Source of the DNA: Eutypa lata
Taxonomy: Eukaryota > Ascomycota > Sordariomycetes > Xylariales > Diatrypaceae
Direction: 5' to 3'
Assembly (NCBI GenBank): GCA_022661535.1
Contig: JAKULF010000006.1
Span: forward strand, 124,001 to 188,000
Length of the DNA stretch: 64,000 bases
The notes beneath the pieces are model-generated. The model saw only the letters and a program-made list of their open reading frames with translations, made no database searches and was not told where the DNA came from. Position 1 is the first letter of the stretch. Every line of letters starts with the position of its first letter. The translations under genes and the position numbers were made by a program. Positions 46,582 to 60,074 of the stretch are shown here, in pieces.

Positions 46582-49500
46582 TCACGAAGACCCCAGGATC
46601 TTCGAGTACGCCTCCTCAACCTCGCCCGCCAGCTCAAGCAACGAGACGATGACGATCTGGTGCGTGAGGTTGGGCAGGCGCTCCCTGTGCAGGCCAATCC
46701 ACTCGAGGGGCGGCGTGGCCTCACCCATGTCGCGGAGCTGGGGCGTCTCGATGACGGGCGGCTCGAGGGCGACGTACTCGTACTTGGACTGGGGGACGTT
46801 GACCTCGGCGGTGATCTTCTGCTGTTTCTGCTGCGACGACGACGACGATGATTGCTGCGATGATGACGATGATTGTTGCTGCTGCTGCTGCTGCTCTCCC
46901 ATGCCCGTGACCTTGATGGCCGACATGGCGGGGATCTCGCGGCCCCACGTGGTGGCGAGGGCCTTGGAGTGCGTGGCCCACATGCCGCGGATGAAGCTGA
47001 TGCGCGAGTAGTTCCAGCCGACCTCGACCTTGCCCTCGAAGGCGCTCTTGAAGATGTACTCGATGGTGCGGGAGGACGCGTCGTCGGGCCGCTGCCACGT
47101 CTGCATCACCGCCTCCACCTTGGGCACCTTGAGGATCGTGCCGCCGCGCGAGCCCGTCGCGCTCGCCACCACGTGCTCGACCGAGATCTCGCTGGCCGTC
47201 TTGGGCGGCTGCTGCCGCACGCCCGCGAGGCCGATCCGGAGCTGGCCGAGCGTCAGGCCGAGGATGCTGTGGATGCGCCTCCGCTCCATGCTGGCGGCGA
47301 ATCGAGCTTGCGCGTTGAGGGCTTCGAGCTTGAATACCTGGTGGTCCGAAAACGTGTTGGGGAAGACGCCCAGGTTTAGAGCCCTCAATGTCACGACCAC
47401 GTCCGTGTCGAGAGATATCGGGGACTTTACAATCGAATCCTCTGATGTCGGTTTGCTCGGATTCACTGGTCGGATCTGCCCCTGGCCTGCTGACGATTTT
47501 CGTTTCATAAACTTCTCGATATCTCGGAGTGATGCCTCGAAACTGGCCTTCCTCTCCTGGATGAGTCTTTGGATAGCCTTCCACAAGGCAACGGTTTGAG
47601 CGGCAGACGAAGTTGTGCCGAACACTTGGACAGCATCCCCATCAAAAATCGCTACGAGCCTATCGCCGTTTGCACTCCTATCCTGGCGGACGTTGTACAT
47701 GAGGAAGTTCAATGACCTAATATCTGCCACCAAGAATGCTTGATAATCAAATGCGGCCTTCATCCTGAATTCGCTGAAGCCAATGGATGCCTGCACTCTT
47801 GGCGTCTCATTCAAAGCTTGCTCCCGTTCCGGCCACTCGATTGAAGTGCGAAGTTTGAAGTCTTGAAGTGCAATAAACCCCCCTAACCGGCCAACACAGT
47901 CAATCCCGATTCGGTCAAAGCCCAGACAGAGGTTTTGCTCCCAGTCTGATGTTTTCTTGGAAGACAACCACAAGTTCTCGATGCCGAATTTGGTTTTCCC
48001 AAGAGATTGGCCCAGATCGATAGAGACATCAAGACCGCCGATGGATATTGACGCTGTCCAAGGAAAGGCGGCAGTAGCAGCGACCTGTTGGTATCTTTGC
48101 ATAAGATGGCCCTGTGTTGTCGGATCGGGAACAGATTTTTCCAGGGGCAACGTCGAGCTTTGTCTGACTTCCTCGGGAAGCCAGATTTCGCGGAAGAGTA
48201 GGAAGTCCTGCAGCTGTCTCGCATTGATATCTACTGCCATCGGACTTACTTTGAGTATAGCAGATACCCCGCTCGTTCCACTAACATGCTTGCTGTTCAT
48301 CAGCGACAGTACAAGAGTCTCGACTTCGAAGCTAGCCGTAGATCCCTGTGAGTACACGTGTTGTACAGCAGTACGAAAGTTGCTAAATGTGCCAGTGATA
48401 GCGAAGAAGTTACCATGCTCGATAGAATGGACAGTGTTGCAGGTAATGTATATATCTTCAAAGCAAGCCGTAGCGGCAACACGGCCAATAGGTTGACAAC
48501 TTAGGGTGAACTCTTGCTTGCAAATGCGTAGGCCTAGATTGAGCTTTATGCGCCCTAACACCGCGCTTGGATCCGCAGTTAAGATGTTCTCTCCGTCGCC
48601 ATCGCCAGGCTTCTTACCCGAAGCTTGGTTAGATGTTGGCGTGTTTGGCGAACCGGCCTGATCGTCACTGACTACTTCCTTGATACTCGAAGTGATATCA
48701 AGAATGAGAGGTACAACGGACGGATAGAGAATATTACGTGAGGCATCTACCTTGATCTCTCCGTACAAGGTCGCATCCTCTTGGCCGTCATCTCGATACT
48801 CCGTTTTCAAAGCAAGGCCGGGAGAGCGAAGAACAGCGCTACTTCCAGCTTCATCTGTGCTGAACTGACCATACTTTCCAGCTAGGGCAGGGCGGCTAGT
48901 CCTTGGGCCGGTGCTAGTGAATTCATCTGCGGATTTTCTAGCTGACAGGTGCACGACGGCCCCTGCAAAATCAGCATCTATCAAGAGTGACTCAAGTCTT
49001 TTGCTCCCTAAAAATGACCGACTCGTCTCTGTTGCTTGTCCAGCTAACTTTTCTGGTTGTTTATCTGACAAAACGATGGGCGTCCAGTACTCCGAAGCTT
49101 GCCGTACATTCTTCGTAGACAGAGTAATGGAGTCCTGAAGATGGGAGGCGGGAACAATAAATGCGGATGTGAGACGGATATCCAGAGTCTTACCAATTGC
49201 CTGGAAAGCTAATCGGCGAGTCTCAGAAGTTGAGACGTAAGCTAGATTCAGGATCACTTCTGGCAATAGTGCAGAATTCAATGACCTCTGAGTTCTTTCT
49301 TGGCCTGGAGGTACCATTTGCAGTTGAAGGTCCTCAATAGTCAGTTTCGCTGTTCTCTTTCTCCGCGTAGTGAGTTCGATTTTAGTGAAAGAGAGAACCA
49401 GATCCTCTTGGCCTCTCACAGCTTCTTGGCTGTTAGAGACAAGCCAGGCAAATTGGATGTTTTGTATCACAAAAGAATACATGATAGAAGATAAGAATGA

Positions 49501-52500
49501 GTCAAAAATATCCTTTTCTGGCTCCTCTTCCTTATCATTAACGACGATCTTCGGTTTCGATTGCCTCAACTTTCGCAAGTATTCAAGTTCGCGAGAGGTA
49601 TCAAGATCCTTAATCTTATCACTCATATAGCCAAGAACATCTACAGAAGTAGAGACGGTATCGGGTGAGAGATTGATCTGCAGCCCGTTGGACTCAAAAT
49701 CAATAGCTCGGAGCTCAGTACCATCTTCAGATTCTCGAGAGGTAGCAGTGATTAGAGCGCTGATCTCTAGATTGCCGCAAGATCGCATCCTCTCCTGGGA
49801 GCCTTTCTCGACATCAAACTTAACTTTGCGGAGATTTATATGCACCTCAGGCCTATCCAGGATTTGACTCTGATCTAGTTTATTGGCAAGTTCAAAGTGC
49901 ACACTGTCAAGACAAAATGACAAGCGTGCTAAGGGCTCCGTGTCTGAATTTAGCGGTGTGGTGCTAAAGATCTTGATGCCAGCAAGCGTGCTATGAACAA
50001 CGTAAGTTAGGTTTGAATCGTTACGCTTCGGTGAAACCGGCTCTACCACGTCCGTGGATCCAAAGATTTCATTGGCATGCTCCTTGATGATCTTAGTTTG
50101 TTGCTGAATATCGCCGAGGGTATTCGAAATCTCGGGACGGTTTAGGGCGGCTAGCAAGCTATACACAGCGGAAGCATCTAGCTGAACAAGCTCTACAGAA
50201 GCGAAGACGATGATGGAGTGCTCCCCAGGAGCCATACGACTTGTTATGCGGCCGTTCGTAGGCGGTATCTGCAGCAAAGAGATGCTACGGGGAGTGTCGT
50301 TAATGTTGATCTGCATTTCGTGCGAATTCTCCTTTATGTCAAAGTCAAAGATAATTTCTTTCCCAAAGTTTGCAGCCATCGCTGCCCGGGATACAACCCC
50401 TCTAATAGTGTATGTGAGAGACGGAAGAAGCGGTATAGTGATAGTATACGAGTCCAGGAACATAGCCAGGTTGACCCGAAACGTTGAGAGGCGCTCAGTC
50501 ACTTTGGGATTCTGCGTCTGAGACGGAGTAGACGATGGGATTCGCTGTTGCAACTGATAAAGTTGAGCTGCTTCGTCCCGAATAAGCGTGTCCACCACTT
50601 CCAAAAGTACAACCGGATCCTGCTTGACAAGCAGTCTCATGTTTTGGCTGCTTGCCGTAGCCTTTACTGTGTGTATGGCTGTTGCTTTGTCAATTGACAT
50701 TCCATGCCCAATGAAAACACTCGGTTTTATCAGACGGAAACTCAGTAGACTCTGGGACTGGCTGCGTAGTTTAGTCGTGGCCTCATCGCACCCGAGAATA
50801 ACATTTGTGGTTGTCACCCCTGGGTTTGAATTTATTGCCAGTACTGAAAGCTTGAGACTGCTGCTCTGAGTTTCAGAAATGAGATTGATAGTCTCAAGGC
50901 GAATTGAGCCGAGCATTAGCACGGTTACCACATGAAACGATCTTGGTGACCAAGGTTTCTGGGATTTTGGTGCTTTCGAAGGCTGTGCCTGATCTTCTGC
51001 GCCATCTTCTACGGAGACACCAGTATCCCTTTTGTTATAGAGCTTGAGAATATCGTCCGCAAGCCTACACAGGTCCCAATTGAGATTTATCCCAGCCTCA
51101 CTGCAGAAAATGTTAACAGTCGTCAGAGGGCCTTTCTTGATATCGGAAGTCTCCTGACTCTCTTCCCAGCCAGTGATTTTCTCCTCGAGCCTCACAGTTA
51201 GGTCTACAAAGTAAACTTGATTCTGTTTTGGACCGGGGTCCAGGACAAATTGTATCTCTTGCACTCTGGCAACTGCCATCAGCGGGGACCGGTCAGCAGC
51301 GGGAGTGGTAGAGTCAGTACTTTTGCCGAATATGTTGTCTAAGAGTACCGTGTGAGCAAGGTTTCCCAGATCCCAGCTCCTCCAGCGCTCGAAGGCCGCC
51401 ATAACTTGTTCTCTGGCATTGGCCGGGCGTTCGAAAGAGCAACATAGACAATCACGTGAAATATGCTCTTTCGTGTTACGATCTAGCGTAAACCACATTT
51501 GACGCAGTCTTGTAATTAGTTTCCAAGAGTCGTACGTTCGTAGATGGTCGGATGCTGCTCGTAAAACAGCAGAAGGACGGACAACGAAAGAGGGGTCACT
51601 AGCTCCTTGACCTTCAGAAATTACTCGATAGGTAAATTCTCTGAGGCGTTCGTCGGCTTTTGAGACTGTTGAGGAGAAGAGTTTCTCCATTTCCGATGCA
51701 AAAACACCGGTCCTGTGGATTAGAGACGCAAGATATTCGATCTTTCCCGATGACGATATAGTGCGCAGAGACCCGACGTCTACATCCAAATAGGCCACTT
51801 CTTTAGTCCCCAGTGAGGCCATTACATTCTCGATGCCAGCAAGAACGGCGGCCTGAGTCTCACCTAACCCTGCACTACGTTCGGCCGCTGATATATCAGC
51901 TGAGGCAAGTCGAAGATTGAAGGAGAGCCGGGAGTTCTGGGGTTCAAAGTCACCGCTTGACTCCTCAACGCGTGCTTGAGATCGTGCAGCGAGAGCCAAA
52001 GATTTGAGAGTGACGTCATATTGATCTTGCTCCTCATGCAAGATATCAGAGGAATCCAGGTCAGAGCAATTCAAAAAGCGGAAATTAGCTTGTGGTAGTC
52101 GTACGAGGAGGTCCGTAATGCTCCCCTTAATGGCACGTCTTTTCTGCATATCGAAGATGCTTGTCATTGTGGAAACTTGCAGGGTATCCAGAATATCCTC
52201 AGGGTCCGTAGGCTGAAGTGCGTTCAGCAGGGACGCGATATGCCGCAATGATGGCGCGTTGAGAAAAGCAGTAATTCCGGTAGGGAACTCTAGAAGGAAA
52301 CTCTGATGGGCAGAGTCAGGACTTAGAAGATCTGCATCAATATCGTCTAAACCAAATGAAGTAGAATCAGACGCACTGCTACCCCTATCTTGCTCAATAC
52401 TTTGAAAAGTCGCCTCCCTCGAATCGGGGCGTACGTTATCAAGAGAGAAATATGGAGAGAAATATTGACTGGAGAATGCTACCGTAGTATGGAGCGGGTC

Positions 52501-55500
52501 TCTTCTACCAGCAGCGTCACTATAGGGATCATGGCTAGCGGGATGATGGCTGGGAGAGTGTACACGATAAGTCATCCCTGGTTGTACTTCCTTGCGGTTA
52601 GGTCGCATAGAACTTGAAGCAGCCCGACCGACGGATCGATATCTTCGTGTAGAATAAATCGAAGGAGCTCCTGATCTAATACTATTGCCAGAACTAGATA
52701 GTGAGAGGAAAGAACTCTTTTTACGGAGCCCTGTACGCCGCCGTGAAGAAGCTACTGAAGAGAATGACTTATCCTCATCGACAATAGAGCTAGAGAGTGC
52801 CGGCTGAGGGACCGACGGGACGGGTTGGGCTGGGGGGTCGACCTGATCAGGTACAAGCTCGTCGGGTAGACCTGAGAGTAACAGAAATTGTGCTCTATTT
52901 GTTCGTTGGTCATGGCGGCGTACGAGTTCTTGTTGCAATTTTCTTGCTTGCACAAAATCATGCTTTCTTCCGACTAGTGCAAAACGGATGCTCGCTCGAA
53001 AGAGAGCATCGGTCTGTGCCCGGGAATGAGGCTTTGATTTATGCCTCGACGCAGATTCTGAATTGACGCACGCAATTTCAAGATTTGGTAGATTGATATC
53101 AGCACGCCTCGAGTAATGTGTTCTGGCCCAGTCGTTAAAGTTGACATCGATCGGTCCCGTGGAAAATAAAAAGGCAGCTTCTTCTACATGCAACCAGACC
53201 TGAACAGACTGAACAAAAACACGTAGGAATGTGACATCGTACACCACGACGGATGAATATGGGATTAATGCATTCTCTTCATCGTCGAACGAGAAGCCAA
53301 AGGCTTTACCGCCTCGCACGAGTGTCATAAGGAAGTCGGCTGAACACTCTCCTGTGACAGCCCCGATACTTAAATCCCAATTGCATAGGTATGTTGGTTC
53401 CGAAGGTGGCAACCCGAACAAACGGTGACCATATATATTAAGTCCGTCTATGAACAGCTGTGTGCTTGCTGCAGCACTGATAGGGGTGCTAGCACCATCA
53501 TTGTCGTTCCCCAATGACAGACTCAACGGACTCAAGCATAAATCGAGATCCATATAATAATTCGTGAAACGAAGATCGCTAGACAGGGTAGGCATCTCGA
53601 TTTGGATTTGACGACGAGCGGAGTATAGATTACCAGGCAACAATATTCTCGGGTCATCAGTGCGGATGCTTAATATGATATCTAAATCATTGGACTTTTT
53701 ATGGGGTGGCCGGTTTGTAGATGCGCTGCCCGGATCGTTTGCCTCAACCCGAAGGGTTCGTTGGTATTCCTCGAGAGTCTTGAAATGGATATGATCACCA
53801 AAGTAATTATCCTTCATCTGCAGGAAATAACGGACAAGAAAGCCATACAAGTATACTGTAGGTGACTGGCCACTTATATTGAGGACTAGAGTATCGGTAT
53901 TGGCAGAGGACGTTGTTGCATTATAATGATAGCTGCCGTCTGCAATTAAGTTCTCTAGGCGGCCTATCTCCTGGGATGTCAAGAAAGATGCTTGGGTATT
54001 CCATGGCGGCACATGAAGACTGATACCTAGACTATCAGCTCGAATGTCTAGGGGGATGGCATTCTTTGTTGGCCGGTAATTGTCTAACGATATGCACGTG
54101 CCCACCGTTAAGCATGGACTAGAGAGAATGATATAGGTGTTATCGGCGAAGTCAGTTGGGTTGTTAACAATATTAGCATCGTTGACGTTAAGATACAACT
54201 TGAGTTTGCGTAGCGTCAAATCCAGATGGTATTTATAAGGGGTGAATAGGAGATAGTCCGGTGGCGGGCCGCTCCCCCAATCGTCAATGAGATCTGTAAG
54301 AAGGAATATGTGATCTCGCAGAATAAAAAGTTCAAGCTCGTCAGAATCAATAGCGAAACGCCAGTTACGAAGGGCATTCCACCTGAGAGGAGAAGATAGA
54401 TCACCAGATATACGCTGAGCACCAGATTTCCATAGAATCTCGTGATTGACACTTGTAGAGACCTCTGTAGCTGGCAGCTCGATTTTTAATGTGTTTGAAT
54501 AGCCAGTAGGGCCCGCTAGCATGTCCATAGCGTACGACACTGTAGCGTTGGCAGCAATTTTGATCTCGAGCCATCCAGGGGGTCTCTGCTGCGTTGTGGT
54601 GTTGGTAGCAGTCGCCTTGGGTTCGCGGCCTTGATCTCGACGTTGCTCTTGTTTGTGATGATGCCTCAATGCGGCTGCCTCTTTTTTCCACCTCCAGTTC
54701 TTCGAATCTTCGCGCGTAGGCACCCGCACAACGACTTCTTCCTCGAGCTCGACATAAAAGTTAAATACCGTGGGCACGCGATCCGCGCCAACAGGGAGCT
54801 TTTCTGCGGGTGTGGCATCCTTGCTGAGACTGGGAAAGAAGACTCTTTGGAGCTCAGCCCGTTGCCTATCTGCCCATGGACCATAGTTGACCATCCCCCC
54901 CTTTAAGGCCAGGTTGATATCCCAGGCGGGAGCTACAACACCGTTGATATAGTTATGAGCACTATTGTCTACAGACGAAACTTTCAACCTCTGGCTCTGG
55001 GAGACCTTCCCAGGGACATCCCATAGGAGCGTCAAGGTTGCCTCTGGACAATCTACTACGGTATGTACAGCGGCATACTCAACAGATGACCATCGTAGCT
55101 TGTCATCTTCATCGTCGTCGTTGAGGTATCTTGAGAGACCCTGCCAATGATTTGAACCCGGTACGTGAGGTTCGGAGGCCTGGTCGCCGTCCCTAGAATT
55201 TACAGAGAAGGACTCGACAGATTTCCTCCAATATGGCATAAGGTTACGTAGTTGGCCGAAGACCTTGCGACGTTGCCTCCGAAATGACGGGCGATATTGA
55301 ACGGGGTCAGAGTCCGATGCTACTTGTCTGTCTTTGGCAGCCCTAGAAAGTTGGTCCTCCCTATAGGCTTCATTTTCCCGCATCTCCACTACGGGATGCT
55401 CCATGTTGATTTTAAAGATTTGGCGGTACGGATCTGGTGTTGAACAACTTGCGGCATCTATCTCACCTGATACAGAGGCAGCTTTCGCAACAAAAACAGC

Positions 55501-56344
55501 CTTAGTATTCTCGTTACCCATGACTAGTGCTGCCTTGTCGCATTTGAATTGGACTGGGAGTAGTCTTAGCATCAGAGGAAGTTCCTGTTCCCCGTTTCTC
55601 GTCTCATCTTCGCTATCAGATGCAGAGACCGAAGGGGCTTTACCCGAGTAGTCACCTTGGATATGGGACTTCTCACTACCAAAGCCATCTTTAGAACGTT
55701 GTTTCATTCCGAGGTCCTCGGAAGACCTATGCATTCGCTGTCGGGCTTTGGTTGAGCCATTTGCTAAGTCTTCAGTTTCGTCTATGGTGTCTTTTTCAAC
55801 GTCGAGATTGTCAGTCATCGCATTAAGCATGGCGTCATATGCAGCGCTACGGTTGTAAACAAACCATTGCACCCCAGATACGTCGACGCTAATACGACAA
55901 GGCAGATTTGCTTTCTTCTCATTAGAGCCATCAGAAGTAGCAGGATTATTAGAGTCGGATGGCTTCTCAGGGGTAGCGACACTAGCATCCCGAACTCTGC
56001 GAAGCCAATAGGACCAAGTAACGTGACCCATGTGGACGAGGATAGTCTCATTGTTTCCATGGTAGCGGAGGCCGGTGAAGAAGACTCGACCGGCGAGAGG
56101 GGAGAATTGTAAGGCTTGAAAGTCTATATAGATTCGATAGTGGTGCCATGTGTATGCTCGAACGATGTGTGAGACGATAGAGGCGAATACTCTATTGAAG
56201 TACAGAAGGAACAAAACGGCTCTGCGGTAGGGTGTGAGAACTCGGTATAAACGGAAGCGCACTTTGGATCCATATAGTAATGACTTACAGCACACCACAA
56301 ACCGCAGTAAAAGTTAAGAATACACTAATAGATAGATTAGCCAT
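46582..56344 (-). CDS. CSF1: Csf1 family bridge-like lipid transfer protein
   Basis: Exon 1 (56344-56289) and one huge exon (56221-46582), with a 67-bp intron, give 3,231 residues; yeast Csf1 has 2,958. The join rebuilds the N-terminal membrane helix TAVCGVLAVLFLLYFNRVFA. After it comes RAYTWHHYRIYIDFQALQFS and GRVFFTGLRYHGNNETI, the conserved Csf1/BLTP1 start. The rest is the long beta-groove (RBG repeat) protein with loops, including a Ser-rich, basic insert near residues 1,200-1,300. These proteins bridge the ER to other membranes and carry glycerolipids along the groove; yeast Csf1 supports GPI-anchor synthesis and cold growth. The C-terminus has a Gln/Ser run (46,840-46,895). The first helix anchors the ER end. 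Further short introns inside the open frame cannot be excluded, but none is required. Confidence 0.93.
46840..46895 (-). repeat. Poly-Gln/poly-Ser codon repeat in CSF1
   Basis: CAG/CAA and TCG/TCA codon repeats encode seven Gln, then mixed Ser and Gln runs, about 90 residues before the C-terminus of Csf1. Such tracts change length easily between strains. Confidence 0.85.
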
Positions 56345-57352
56345 GACATTCCTCTACTTGAGAGCAAGGCGAATCAGGAAACACTACATACGGATTAAAA
56401 TTCCGCCAACTGTCCACATCAGTGGCGCCAGGACTCCCAACGTCTTCCATCGCAGCATGAGAGCTGCTTGAGCCCCTAACAATTATGTCCGCCAACTCCT
56501 ATCCATAATATTCAGCCGACGGCACACCCGGGCCCATAGCTGTCTAGCTAGCAGAACGCGTCGTTAGTGGTGGTTTCGGCAGTGATTTCGGCCGCAATGG
56601 TGTTTATGAGGTCGACAAGAGCTTAGAAGGTTCACCGTTGAGCTTCATGTAATGAGTGCATTCGCGATGTTCGTCGGTCGACGTTGGCTTCTTAAAGCTA
56701 ATAGCTACGACGTACCTAAGACTGCTAAGATTAGGTGGGTAGATCGTGCTGTAGGTACATTCCTAGTACGTATTTAGTCTCGGGTAGGTGGGTATTTCCA
56801 GTAACCTTAGCTGAAGTTAGCTCTCGCCCCGCCATAAAACGTTCTAGAGGTGGGGTTTAGTATTCAGTTCCAGGGACTTGATAGGCCTACCGGCTCGATA
56901 TTAATGCGTTACCCGTGAATTGGCCTTGCGTCGGGAGGCATGTAGAGAGGTATGGAGGTAGGAGGTAGGTACGTCACCTATCTGCAATGTACTGTGCGAA
57001 CATTTATCAACTGTAAACATGTTGTAGGTATGTACGTAGTTACATACATAACTTCGTAACGTTAGGTAATTACCAGGATCGGCGTCTCTCACCTGGGCAC
57101 CTTTTAACTTCCCGGCTTACCTACCTACTTCTAGTACGTAATAAAAGCTCCGGCTGAGGGAACCTCCCTCCCAGCTTGTATGACCTGCCTATCAAACACA
57201 ATCAAGTTCCCGCCGCGCACCTGATTTTTATTTCGTCTGCCTAGCGGATGTCTACAACGAAAATGACGACGATACCCCCCAGCTGAATTTCGCATATTTT
57301 CTAAAGATTACATGAGCCAGATCGCCGAATTCAGTACGAATTCACTGGCAAC
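56345..57352. other. Divergent promoter region of CSF1 and the TMEM184 gene
   Basis: 1 kb between two divergent starts. ACCT/TAGG-type runs lie near 56,940-56,975 and 57,117-57,130. No third gene is seen. Confidence 0.5.
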
Positions 57353-59319
57353 ATGGCTGGAGGAACCGGCCAAAAGTTCACCTACGCGACAACAGTCGTA
57401 GCGGGCACTTTCTCCCTAGCAGCGACCCTTCTATCTATAGTGTAAGACGACGTTATGCCATATGACACATTAACACTTGCTAACTAACCTCGCTTTATAC
57501 AGATCGATATGGTTCCAACTGTGCGCCGACCCGAATCCCAAACTACTACAGAACAGAGTTTAACATAGTCCTAGGAAAAACTATCGAAAACCACTGCTCC
57601 AGCGTTATGTCGTGAGGATACTGTTGATGTAAGATCCACGTGTCACGAGTATCGCTATATCAACTTACACACAAAAAACTAGGGTTCCAATATACTCCAT
57701 CAGCTCCTGGGTTAGCATGGTCTCTTTGACAGCAGCCGCTTTCCTCGATCCTATCCGAGATATATACGAAGCCTTCACCATATACACATTCTTCCAGCTC
57801 TTAATCAACTACCTTGATGGCGAACGAGCTCTTATAATCATGGCCCATGGACGCGCACCCATCCACCATCTCTGGCCGCTAAATCATGTCCTACCGAAAG
57901 TCGATATATCCGATCCACATACCTTCTTGGCCATCAAACGAGGTATCCTCCAGTATGCTTGGCTAAAGCCAATCCTAGCGATTGCTGCCATCATCATGAA
58001 AGCTACTGGTATATATCAGGAGGGGTATATTGGAGTAAGTTCCGGCTATCTCTGGAGTGGCATATTTTACAACATTAGTGTCACCCTCAGTCTATACTCG
58101 CTCGGTCTTTTTTGGGTGTGCATGCACAATGACTTACTACCTTACCGCCCGGTCCCTAAGTTTTTATGTATTAAGCTCATTATTTTTGCCTCTTATTGGC
58201 AAGGATTCTTCCTTTCCATCCTCGTTTGGCTAGGTGCAATCCCGGATAACGTTCCAGGTTACACACAAGACAATCTTGCAGCTGCTATTCAGGACGCCTT
58301 GATTTGTTGCGAGATGCCCGCCTTTGCTGTGGCCCATTGGTATGCCTTCTCCTGGCATGATTACGCAGACAACACGGTCTCCTCTGCGAGGTTACCCGTG
58401 AAGTATGCTTTAAGAGACGCATTCGGTGTCGTTGATCTTATTGAAGACTCGAAAGAGACGTTCAGAGGCGATCAATACAGCTACAGAGTTTTTGACTCCA
58501 GCGGAAAGATTATCGCTCACGAGGACTCGAGCTCGCGGTTCGCTAGGTTAAAAGAGGGCATGAGGTACAAAAGGGGAGGTGAGGCGAAATACTGGCTTCC
58601 AAAATCTAGCGAAGTGAAGGGGGAGATGAGCGCGAATACACCTCTCTTAAATGACGCAGGAGGACCTAGCGCTATCAGGAAACCTGCGCCCAAATACAGC
58701 GGAGGATCAACTGATGAATCCCAATTAGATCGTTTTGATGAACTGCTTTACGATAAGGCTCGTGAGCTGGAATTTGGAGATTGGAATGTAAGTTGTTTCC
58801 CATGTATATCAGCATTATCCAATGCTAAAATTAGCCCAGTACCCTGTAATTACGGCCAATGTCCCATCACGGGACCGCTGGATAACCCCACACCCGACTG
58901 CGTATCAAGCCAGCACTGGAGCATGGAGTGTGGCTCGCTCCGCCTCCCAAGTGAGTATCAGTAACAGGCCGCAACCAGAGTCGGTGTCGAGCTCGTCTTC
59001 AGTGGCCAAGGCGAAGAACAAGAAGGGCAAAGAAAGGCAGACAAGGAGGCCTTCTGCGCCGTCCCCTCCCCCAGAACCTACACACCAGGTTGCCGAGGAG
59101 ACACAAGCCGAGGGCCCTTTGGGAGCCCCCTCCCTCACTACAAATGATCCCCAAATCCTGCTCGAGGAAGCCGACGAAGAAGAAGAGTCGGACGTCGACG
59201 TCGAAACGACTCCCGGCGGGTCAGAACGATGGGACAATTCGGTGCCAGCGGAAAACATGAGGGGCCCCCATTTTGGGATTGATGGGGCAGACGAGTTTCA
59301 AAACGTCTGGGGTCGTTGA
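57353..59319 (+). CDS. TMEM184 / organic solute transporter alpha family membrane protein
   Basis: Five exons (57353-57441, 57503-57520, 57575-57628, 57683-58787, 58840-59319) join to 581 residues. Exon 2 is an 18-base microexon. The start MAGGTGQKFTYATTVVAG leads into a first membrane helix. Then come KNYRKPLLQRYVVRI and MVPIYSISSWVS across intron 3, the DIYEAFTIYTFFQLLINYLDGE motif (about 90-111) and further helices to FAVAHWYAFSWHDYAD near 265. This is the Ost-alpha/TMEM184/LAZ1 fold with about seven helices. Plant and yeast-type members work at vacuole or plasma membrane; the substrate is not known. The C-terminal 300 residues are cytosolic and disordered, ending with an acidic LLEEADEEEESDVDVE stretch. 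EFGDWNYPVI spans the last intron, whose acceptor was chosen to keep frame. It is divergent from CSF1. Confidence 0.92.
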
Positions 59320-60074
59320 TAATTGTAATTGAGTTCGTTTGATACCCTGTGTAGAGCATAGCGAAGTTATCTGTTTTTATTATTATTAAACCACAAACTC
59401 ATTCCGAGTCGAATAATCAGGCTTTTAGCCTTGAAGATGTTCGTTTTACTTTGTGCCATAGATTGCTTTGATTAAGTAAGTGCTTACCAGTGCTATTCGC
59501 CTCAATGTACAATGGTGTTATACAGATGAGGTAGCATCGACTCACCGAGCTGAAGAATAACGTATGAACATTTTTCATTGCTAATACATTTCGCAGACGA
59601 CTTGGAATGTGACTTTGTTCAAGTTTTCAAGAGCAGTTCTCAAGTGAGTAACCTACCCCTATTTTAGTCATGTTTACTACCACTACGGCCACCTTCGTTG
59701 TCCGGCATAGAAAATTGTACTAATTACTATCTATGAGTAAAATGTGATGTTTATAGACTCCCTCCACTATATTATATCCCTGGCTCCATTGATGCTATCA
59801 CGTAACCCCTTTGAAATACACCTTTGATTAAAGAGGGAGTTGGACCCTCCTGCCACACGCCTAAAACCGATCCCAAGCCGCCATTATGCCTTTAACCAGT
59901 CTAACTAACCCATAACCATTTTGAAAATTCCAGAAAAAGAATTTGCATATGACCCATCTCTAATCCCTCAAATTTTACCACGACCTTCCAAACATGCATG
60001 GCCAACGTTGATCCTAGGTCTCCCCCTTCGATTTCTTTAACTGAAGAAGAACTCCCATCGCAACCTTGCGTCAG
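59320..60074. other. Convergent gap, nothing recognised
   Basis: 755 bases between the TMEM184 stop and the end of the broken protease gene. It is AT-rich with no repeats or frames of note. Confidence 0.5.

Noticed and set aside
58788..58812. Alternative acceptor giving a 25-bp last intron in the TMEM184 gene
   Set aside because: Too short for a spliceosomal intron; the acceptor at 58,838-58,839 gives 52 bp in the same phase and the expected GDWNYPVI join.
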